A DNA stretch of 10,413 nt, taken from Burkholderiaceae bacterium. GTDB taxonomy: Bacteria; Pseudomonadota; Gammaproteobacteria; Burkholderiales; Burkholderiaceae_C. The notes beneath the pieces are model-generated. The model had not been told where the DNA came from. It saw only the letters and a program-made list of their open reading frames with translations, and did not search any database. Below are positions 5,991-10,413 of this stretch, piece after piece (position 1 is the stretch's first letter; every line of letters begins with the position of its first letter). The stretch spans positions 1 to 10,413 of the forward strand of contig JALQVJ010000050.1 in the NCBI GenBank assembly GCA_023260355.1, given 5' to 3'. The position numbers and the translations under genes were made by a program.

Positions 5991-7553
5991 ATGACTGCAT
6001 CTTTGCCCCAAGTGCGCCGCCAAACCATTGCAGACGCGTTGCGTCGCACCGCAACCCGCCTGCCCAACAAGAGCGCCATCGTGTGCGGCAACACCGAGTG
6101 GACCTACGCCGAGTTCGATGCGTTGGTGTCGCGCTTGGCTGCCGGCTTGCATCAGATTGGTATTCGCGAAGGCGATCGGGTTGCCGTGCTGTCGCGCAAC
6201 TCACATGGATTCGCCGCACTGCGCTTTGCGCTCGCACGCCGCGGAGCGGTGATGGTGCCGATCAATTTCATGCTGAAGGCTGACGAAGTCGCCTATATCC
6301 TGCGCCACAGCGGCGCCCAAACGCTGGCCACGGATACCGACTTGACCCCCCTAGCCCGCGATGCTGCAAGCAAAGACACCCAGGTCCAACAGTACATTTG
6401 GCTGCCCAGCGAGGATGCCACGCAACCTTCGGAAGGTATGCACCTTTTTGATACCTTGGCGGCGTGCAACGACACCCTACCCGAGGTCTCGCTCCAAAGC
6501 ACCGATCTGGCGCAAATTGTTTACACCAGCGGCACCGAGTCCAGCCCCAAGGGGGCAATGCTCACCCACGACGCTGTCCTATGGCAGTACGTGAGTTGTG
6601 TGATCAATGCTGAAATCGCCGAGACCGATCGCGCCCTGCATGCGCTCCCGCTGTATCACTGTGCGCAATTGGATGTGTTCTTTGGCCCCGCGGTCTATAT
6701 CGGCAGCAGCAACATCATCACTGGCAAGCCTGTGCCCGATCATTTGCTCAAGTTGCTGGAGCAACACCAAATCAACAGCTTCTTTGCGCCACCCACCGTG
6801 TGGATTGCCCTGCTGCGTTCACCCGCATTCGACGCGGACAAGCTGCAACACCTGGCCAAAGGCTACTACGGCGCCTCGATCATGCCGGTTGAAGTGCTCA
6901 AGGAACTCGCTCGCCGCTTGCCCAACGTGCGGCTTTGGAACTTGTACGGTCAAACCGAAATCGCGCCATTGGCAACCATGCTCCCGCCCGAGGACCAGTT
7001 GCGCAAACCCGGCTCCTGCGGCAAAGCCGTCATCAACGTCGAAACCCGCGTGGTCAACGATGCCATGCAAGATGTCGCGATTGGCGAGGTCGGTGAAATC
7101 GTGCACCGCTCGCCGCATCTGATGTTGGGCTACCTCAACGACGAGGCAAAGACGGCAGCAGCGTTCAGCGGCGGTTGGTTCCACAGCGGAGACCTCGCCA
7201 CCATCGATGAAGAGGGCTACATCACTGTTGTCGACCGCAAAAAGGACATGATCAAAACCGGGGGCGAGAACGTCGCCAGCCGCGAAGTCGAGGAGATGAT
7301 TTATCAACTCCCGCAAGTCTCCGAGGTCGCCGTCATCGGCTTGCCTGATCCCAAATGGGTCGAGGCTGTCACAGCTGTCATCGTGCTCAAAGAGGGCACT
7401 GAGCTCGACGAAACAGCGGTTTTCGCGCATTGCAACGCCCACATGGCGGGCTTCAAAGTGCCCAAGCGTGTGGTGTTCGCCACGTCGCTGCCCAAGAACC
7501 CCAGCGGCAAAGTCCTCAAGCGTGATCTGCGCATGACCTACGCGTCAAGTTGA
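5991..7553 (+). CDS. AMP-forming acyl-CoA synthetase/ligase (ANL superfamily)
   Basis: This 520-residue protein is full length for the family that activates carboxylic acids with ATP to an acyl-adenylate and then to the CoA thioester. The phosphate-binding loop is YTSGTESSPKG (residues 178-188), followed by MLTHDAV. The adenine-binding motif LYGQTEIAP lies mid-protein, the hinge-region motif is WFHSGDL (Asp401), the CoA-domain segment is DRKKDMIKTGGENV, and the C-terminal catalytic lysine is Lys507 in NPSGKVLKRDLR. All key residues are present, so it should be active. Overall pattern suggests a medium- or long-chain or aromatic acid ligase, but the substrate cannot be read from sequence. GGAG at 5981-5984 supports the ATG. 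It lies 137 bp after the sulfurtransferase on the same strand, so it may be in the same operon or have its own promoter. It may activate what the TRAP system imports. Confidence 0.95.
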   Translation: MTASLPQVRRQTIADALRRTATRLPNKSAIVCGNTEWTYAEFDALVSRLAAGLHQIGIREGDRVAVLSRNSHGFAALRFALARRGAVMVPINFMLKADEVAYILRHSGAQTLATDTDLTPLARDAASKDTQVQQYIWLPSEDATQPSEGMHLFDTLAACNDTLPEVSLQSTDLAQIVYTSGTESSPKGAMLTHDAVLWQYVSCVINAEIAETDRALHALPLYHCAQLDVFFGPAVYIGSSNIITGKPVPDHLLKLLEQHQINSFFAPPTVWIALLRSPAFDADKLQHLAKGYYGASIMPVEVLKELARRLPNVRLWNLYGQTEIAPLATMLPPEDQLRKPGSCGKAVINVETRVVNDAMQDVAIGEVGEIVHRSPHLMLGYLNDEAKTAAAFSGGWFHSGDLATIDEEGYITVVDRKKDMIKTGGENVASREVEEMIYQLPQVSEVAVIGLPDPKWVEAVTAVIVLKEGTELDETAVFAHCNAHMAGFKVPKRVVFATSLPKNPSGKVLKRDLRMTYASS

Positions 7554-7659
7554 TTGCAGCGCAGTGTCTTGATGCCCAAGCCGCGATGGTGCGGGCAGTC
7601 ACAGTGGTCTCAGAACAGGTCGAATCCAAGTCGGTGCACGTGTGGCACACCAGCGAGGC

Positions 7660-8700
7660 TCACCACCATTTGCGGCGCTTGAACCACCACAACGTGCTTG
7701 CCACGATGCAGAGCATGATCGCAACGAGTGCCGGGTAGCCCCAGGCCCAGTGCAGCTCTGGCATGTGCTCAAAGTTCATGCCGTAAATGCCTGTCAACAG
7801 CGTCAATGGCAAAAACAGCACGGTAAATACGGTGAGGGTTTGCATGATGCGGTTGAGGCGGTGCGCGCTCAAGGACATGTAGCTTTGCATCATGTCAGAT
7901 GTGAGTTCCTGAAATAGGTTGGCCATCGACGCGAGGCGCTCGTAGTGCTCGTACACGTCATTCAGCTCATGGTGCAGTTTGGGGTCGCCCTGATCGACCG
8001 CCTCTTGCCATGTTTCTAGCGCAGACGCATGGTAGGTGTGGGTTCGGCGCAGCTTCTTCAAGCGCGCGTTGGCGTAAGCCAGCTCTTCGAGCAAGCGATC
8101 ATCCTTGGCGCTGAAAATCTCTTCTTCGAATTGCGTCATCCGCTCTTCATGGCCCAAAAGCAATGCGGTGTAGCGATCCACGACCGCACGCAATATTCGG
8201 CATGCAAGCCTTGGTGTCGTCATGTCAGCTGACAGCTCATGGCCCAACCACTGGCGCCAGATCTTTGACACGCTGGGCGAGTCACTTTGGTGGATGGTCA
8301 CCAACCAATTTGGCCCCGTGAAAATGGCGATAGGGATCGTCTCGTAATCGATGTCATGGCTGTGCGCAGCCAGGCCCCGGAACAGCAAAAAACTGTGGTC
8401 TGAAAAGATCTCCGCCTTGGGCGGGTGACGCGTTTGGCTGGCGTCCGACAGTGCGAGCGGGTGCAGTCCTAAAACGGCCCGCAACCACTGGTAGGTGGAT
8501 GCATCAGGCTTGCCAAGCACATCCACCCACAGGGTTTGTCGCGACTGCACATCCCAAGTCTGTGGCAAAGCGGACAGCAATTGCGCCTGATCGTTGGCAT
8601 TTCCGACCGCCGCTTGTACCGTGGTCGCCCGCTGATCCTCTGACACATCGGCTTGCGGGTGAAGTGACTGAACAGTTTGCGGGGTTGTTTTCTGACTCAT
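7660..8700 (-). CDS. CorA-family magnesium/divalent metal channel
   Basis: CorA-type proteins are homopentameric inner-membrane channels for Mg2+ (or Co2+, Ni2+; the ZntB branch moves Zn2+). This 346-residue protein has the large cytoplasmic N-terminal domain, a long helical stretch with charged coiled-coil character (EERMTQFEEEIFSAKDDRLL, then ANARLKKLRRTHTYHAS), and two C-terminal membrane helices. The signature GMN motif is at residues 307-309 in LTGIYGMNFEHMPELHW, and the protein ends in a basic, aromatic tail (FKRRKWW). I chose the start at 8700 (MSQKTTPQ...) because the frame upstream to 8820 is arginine-rich and unlike the family, and would overlap the divergent gene's start. No strong ribosome-binding site is seen. 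It converges with the acyl-CoA ligase gene, 106 bp away, with no clear terminator between. Confidence 0.93.
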   Translation of the reverse strand: MSQKTTPQTVQSLHPQADVSEDQRATTVQAAVGNANDQAQLLSALPQTWDVQSRQTLWVDVLGKPDASTYQWLRAVLGLHPLALSDASQTRHPPKAEIFSDHSFLLFRGLAAHSHDIDYETIPIAIFTGPNWLVTIHQSDSPSVSKIWRQWLGHELSADMTTPRLACRILRAVVDRYTALLLGHEERMTQFEEEIFSAKDDRLLEELAYANARLKKLRRTHTYHASALETWQEAVDQGDPKLHHELNDVYEHYERLASMANLFQELTSDMMQSYMSLSAHRLNRIMQTLTVFTVLFLPLTLLTGIYGMNFEHMPELHWAWGYPALVAIMLCIVASTLWWFKRRKWW

Positions 8701-8764
8701 GGGCGATGATCTGGTTTTCTGTCTATTGTGTTCCCTAATGCCAAAAAGCAGCAAATGCGATGGC

Positions 8765-8785
8765 CTTCGCGGAATGACCGCGAAG
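8765..8785. repeat. Perfect inverted repeat in the corA-like/VOC divergent spacer
   Basis: CTTCGCGG, then AATGA, then CCGCGAAG is a perfect 8-bp inverted repeat in the 118-bp spacer between two divergently transcribed genes, 33 bp before the VOC gene start and 64 bp before the CorA gene start. Its position suits an operator for one or both genes, or an RNA hairpin in the VOC leader. No T-run follows on either strand, so a terminator is unlikely. Confidence 0.5.
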
Positions 8786-8818
8786 TGTTGACGCCCCTGC
8801 CATAGGAGAGATCTGATC

Positions 8819-9319
8819 ATGACAACGCATCACCGCATCTTGAAGTTGCATCACGCAGCCTACCGTTGCAAGAACTCAGCTGACACACGCGCCTTCTATC
8901 AAGACTTTTTAGAGCTCCCTTTGGCGGGTGTACTCGAAATCAACGAAACCAAAACTGGGCGGCCCACGTCGGTATTGCACACCTTTTACCAGATGGCAGA
9001 CGGGGCATGTTTGGCATTTTTTGAAGCGCCAGATATGCCGTTTGACTTCAAGGACCAACACGACTTTGATCTGCACATCGCTTTAGAGGTCAACACGGAA
9101 CACCTTCAACGCATGATTGATAAAGGTCGTGCGCAAGGGCAATCTGTGCGAGGCCCGTCAGATCACGGCTTCATTGAATCCATCTATTTCAGAGATCCCA
9201 ACGGGTATGTGATCGAACTCACCGCCAAAAAAACCAACCACGATCTGCATCTCGATGCGTCGCAGACCGCCGCACACCGACAGCGGGTTGACGCTTGGGT
9301 GGCACAGCACAGCGCGTGA
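8819..9319 (+). CDS. VOC-superfamily (glyoxalase/dioxygenase-like) metalloenzyme
   Basis: This 166-residue protein consists of two beta-alpha-beta-beta-beta modules of the vicinal oxygen chelate fold. The expected four metal ligands can be picked out: His12 in KLHHAAYRC, Glu69 in CLAFFEAP, His86 in FDLHIALEV, and Glu133 in GYVIELTAKK. The motif YFRDPNGYVIEL is the family hallmark before the last ligand. Known members include glyoxalase I, fosfomycin-resistance proteins and extradiol dioxygenases; the reaction here cannot be assigned. GGAGAG at 8805-8810 supports the ATG at 8819. It is transcribed divergently from the CorA gene and convergently with the GFA-family gene 41 bp downstream. The C-terminal 25 residues past the fold are polar and family-atypical. 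Confidence 0.88.
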   Translation: MTTHHRILKLHHAAYRCKNSADTRAFYQDFLELPLAGVLEINETKTGRPTSVLHTFYQMADGACLAFFEAPDMPFDFKDQHDFDLHIALEVNTEHLQRMIDKGRAQGQSVRGPSDHGFIESIYFRDPNGYVIELTAKKTNHDLHLDASQTAAHRQRVDAWVAQHSA

Positions 9320-9360
9320 GTTGGCGCGGCGCCCTTGGTTCGCTCCAATGGCCGCCAGGC

Positions 9361-9777
9361 TCAGCGGCTGGCTGCGCCAGGTATCTCGTCATAGCCCTCG
9401 ACGCCGTCGGCCACACAATGAAATGGTTGTTTGTCCTTCAAGTATTGCGCAACTGTTGGCTTGAAGACGGTGGGGTCATCAAAGGTGCCCACCTTCAGGA
9501 TGATGGACTCGGGAAAGCGCGGACTCAAGGTCGCCAGCGACGTGCCGCAGCGGGGGCAAAACCAGCGTGTGCGTGGTGTCTCTAAATCACTGCGGGTGAA
9601 CGTGCTGGGCTCGCCTTGTAATAAGGTGAACCCATTCTTGGGCACGATCATCGCCGCGTTGGGGTTGCCGCCACTGATGTATTGACACTCGCGGCAGTGA
9701 CACTGAACGGCGCGCTGGGGTTCGCCTTCAAAAGAAAATCGAATATCTCCGCAATAACAACGGCCTTTGATCTGCAT
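9361..9777 (-). CDS. GFA-family zinc-binding protein (glutathione-dependent formaldehyde-activating enzyme-like)
   Basis: This 138-residue protein shows the complete seven-cysteine pattern of the GFA/CENP-V family: Cys7-x-Cys9 (GRCYCGDIRF), Cys26-x-Cys28-x2-Cys31 (QCHCRECQ), and Cys74-x2-Cys77 (FCPRCGTSL). The typical SGGNPNAAMIVP segment follows the second cluster. The cysteines bind structural and catalytic zinc; the founding member was described as aiding formaldehyde-glutathione adduct formation, but most homologues have no proven reaction. Small, soluble and cytoplasmic by composition. The start at 9777 follows an AGGAGA ribosome-binding site; upstream in-frame starts would add a non-conserved stretch. 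An 8-bp inverted repeat lies in its leader. It is divergent from the DCC-like gene. Confidence 0.92.
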   Translation of the reverse strand: MQIKGRCYCGDIRFSFEGEPQRAVQCHCRECQYISGGNPNAAMIVPKNGFTLLQGEPSTFTRSDLETPRTRWFCPRCGTSLATLSPRFPESIILKVGTFDDPTVFKPTVAQYLKDKQPFHCVADGVEGYDEIPGAASR

Positions 9778-9782
9778 CTTGT

Positions 9783-9788
9783 TCTCCT
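9783..9788 (-). promoter_or_regulatory. Ribosome-binding site that fixes the GFA protein start
   Basis: On the minus strand AGGAGA ends 5 bases before the ATG at 9777. It decides in favour of MQIKGRCYCG over the longer frame that opens at 9891. Confidence 0.75.
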
Positions 9789-9803
9789 CTGTTGCGTCCC
9801 CAC

Positions 9804-9832
9804 AGGGCGCATGAACTGCGTGGGTGCGCCCT
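9804..9832. repeat. Inverted repeat in the GFA gene leader
   Basis: AGGGCGCA (9804-9811) and TGCGCCCT (9825-9832) are perfect 8-bp arms around a 13-bp centre, 27 bp upstream of the minus-strand GFA start within the 164-bp divergent spacer. It could be a regulator-binding dyad or a leader hairpin. GC-rich dyads of this size are not rare, so the functional claim is weak. Confidence 0.4.
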
Positions 9833-9941
9833 CTGATCTCGGCGCTCACCCGGGTTGCGGCGCAGCCATGGAAGGGACCGGGCTTTGGCACCTATTCACC
9901 GACATTTTGTGCGTTTTTGAGCCGCTATCAATAATGGGCGT

Positions 9942-10178
9942 ATGCCCCGCGCGACTGTTCACCCCACCACTGACCCTACCGACTCGCCGACAGATGGCGT
10001 CACCGTCTATTTCGACGGCAGCTGTCCGCTGTGCCGTCGCGAAATTTCACTGTATCAGCGCTCCGAGAGCGACGCCCCATTGCGCTGGCACGACGTGAGC
10101 CAATGCGTCCCAGACGCGCCGGGTCTCAGCCCCGAAACCGCGATGGCGCGCTTTCATGTGCGAGATGCCCAGGGCCAA
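9942..10178 (+). CDS. DCC-family (DUF393) thiol-disulfide oxidoreductase-like protein, 3'-truncated
   Basis: DCC-family proteins are small (about 130-150 residues), predicted thioredoxin-like proteins with an N-terminal D-G-x-C-P-x-C motif. Here [19 protein letters not shown] carries Cys28 and Cys31, and [13 protein letters not shown] is the family's next conserved stretch. After residue about 79 the family pattern stops: the frame continues only as HAQSQ and ends at 10196, in sequence that reads as a LivM-like permease on the other strand. The C-terminal half is therefore missing. No ribosome-binding site precedes the ATG; an AATAAT at 9930-9935 could be a -10 element, which would make the transcript nearly leaderless, but this is uncertain. 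Family call is good; as it stands the gene is broken. Confidence 0.8.
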
Positions 10179-10413
10179 CACGCACAAAGCCAATAACGTG
10201 CATTGAAACATCCACCGGGGTGCACCCTCCAAGAAGCGCAAACCTATCAACCCATTGTCGCCACCTGTCATTGAAACCCACTGGCTGGCACTGGCCCAAA
10301 CCATTTGCGCAAATGCCAACGACAACATCGCCAAATAAACGCCGGCGCTGCGCATTAAAAAACGGGCCATCAATGTTGCAGCCAGAAAGGCTGCGGCCAT
10401 GCCAATCCATGCA
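10167..10413 (-). CDS. Branched-chain amino acid-type ABC transporter permease (LivM-like), internal fragment
   Basis: Read on the minus strand from the right edge, the frame is open and gives a LivM-like membrane segment. It has [21 protein letters not shown], split as a helix followed by the family's [16 protein letters not shown] motif, then [14 protein letters not shown], which is the conserved loop of these permeases, and another helix ([14 protein letters not shown]). LivM proteins are inner-membrane subunits of ABC importers for branched-chain amino acids or related organic acids and amides. The N-terminal part lies beyond the window. After the last helix the similarity stops, and the frame continues as the antisense of the DCC-like gene, so the C-terminal part is lost at the junction near 10167-10178. 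No partner liv genes are in the window. Confidence 0.78.

Noticed and set aside
6819..7442. A 207-codon antisense frame within the acyl-CoA ligase
   Set aside because: It is entirely inside a full-length conserved ligase and has no family features or ribosome-binding site.
7554..7659. A bidirectional terminator between the convergent ligase and CorA genes
   Set aside because: Only short imperfect GTGC/GCAC pairings are present, and there is no T-run on either strand.
8701..8820. A 40-residue N-terminal extension of the CorA protein
   Set aside because: The extension is Arg-rich, overlaps the start of the divergent VOC gene and its ribosome-binding region, and is not like the CorA N terminus.
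9682..10098. A 138-codon plus-strand frame overlapping the GFA leader and DCC start
   Set aside because: It has no domain and overlaps two recognisable genes or their leaders in other frames. Composition is like a shadow frame.
9942..10196. A complete small 84-residue protein with a CPLC redox motif
   Set aside because: The DCC family continues for another 50 or more residues beyond this point, and the last codons lie in LivM-like sequence, so it is a truncated gene rather than a new short form.

Overview
The window looks like a piece of a Burkholderiales (Betaproteobacteria) genome. The first 79 bases match the 5' end of a betaproteobacterial 16S rRNA, and the protein content (TRAP-TAXI transporter, LysR regulator, acyl-CoA ligase, GFA and VOC enzymes, a LivM-type permease) fits that group, for example Comamonadaceae-like freshwater or soil heterotrophs. 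This assignment rests on family recognition only. It is weakened because the 16S piece may not belong to the same DNA as the rest.

Layout, left to right. (1) 1-79 is a broken 16S rRNA 5' fragment. It is joined directly to the C-terminal half of an SbtA-type sodium/bicarbonate permease gene (to 599). (2) 703-7553 is a same-strand block: a LysR-type regulator, a TAXI-family substrate-binding protein with a twin-arginine-like signal peptide, a fused TRAP permease, a two-domain rhodanese sulfurtransferase and an AMP-forming acyl-CoA ligase. (3) 7660-8700 (minus) encodes a CorA-type Mg2+ channel. It is divergent from a VOC metalloenzyme-like gene (8819-9319) across a 118-bp spacer with a perfect 8-bp inverted repeat. 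(4) 9361-9777 (minus) encodes a GFA-family zinc protein. It is divergent from the 5' part of a DCC-family (DUF393) thiol oxidoreductase-like gene at 9942. That gene breaks off near 10167-10178 and runs head-on into the middle of a LivM-like ABC permease gene on the minus strand, which leaves the window at its right edge.

The working hypothesis for the central block is uptake of a small organic acid by the TRAP-TAXI system under LysR control, followed by CoA activation by the ligase. The sulfurtransferase has an unproven role. A strong hairpin between the binding-protein and permease genes probably sets different expression levels for the two.

Both ends carry gene-to-gene junctions that cut conserved genes without any visible mobile element. 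The simplest reading is amplification or assembly chimerism rather than a new biological arrangement. I found no CRISPR array, tRNA, insertion sequence or phage gene, and no convincing undescribed system. The most notable signals are the two junctions, the 13-bp hairpin at 2936-2966, and the T-N11-A palindrome upstream of the regulator.
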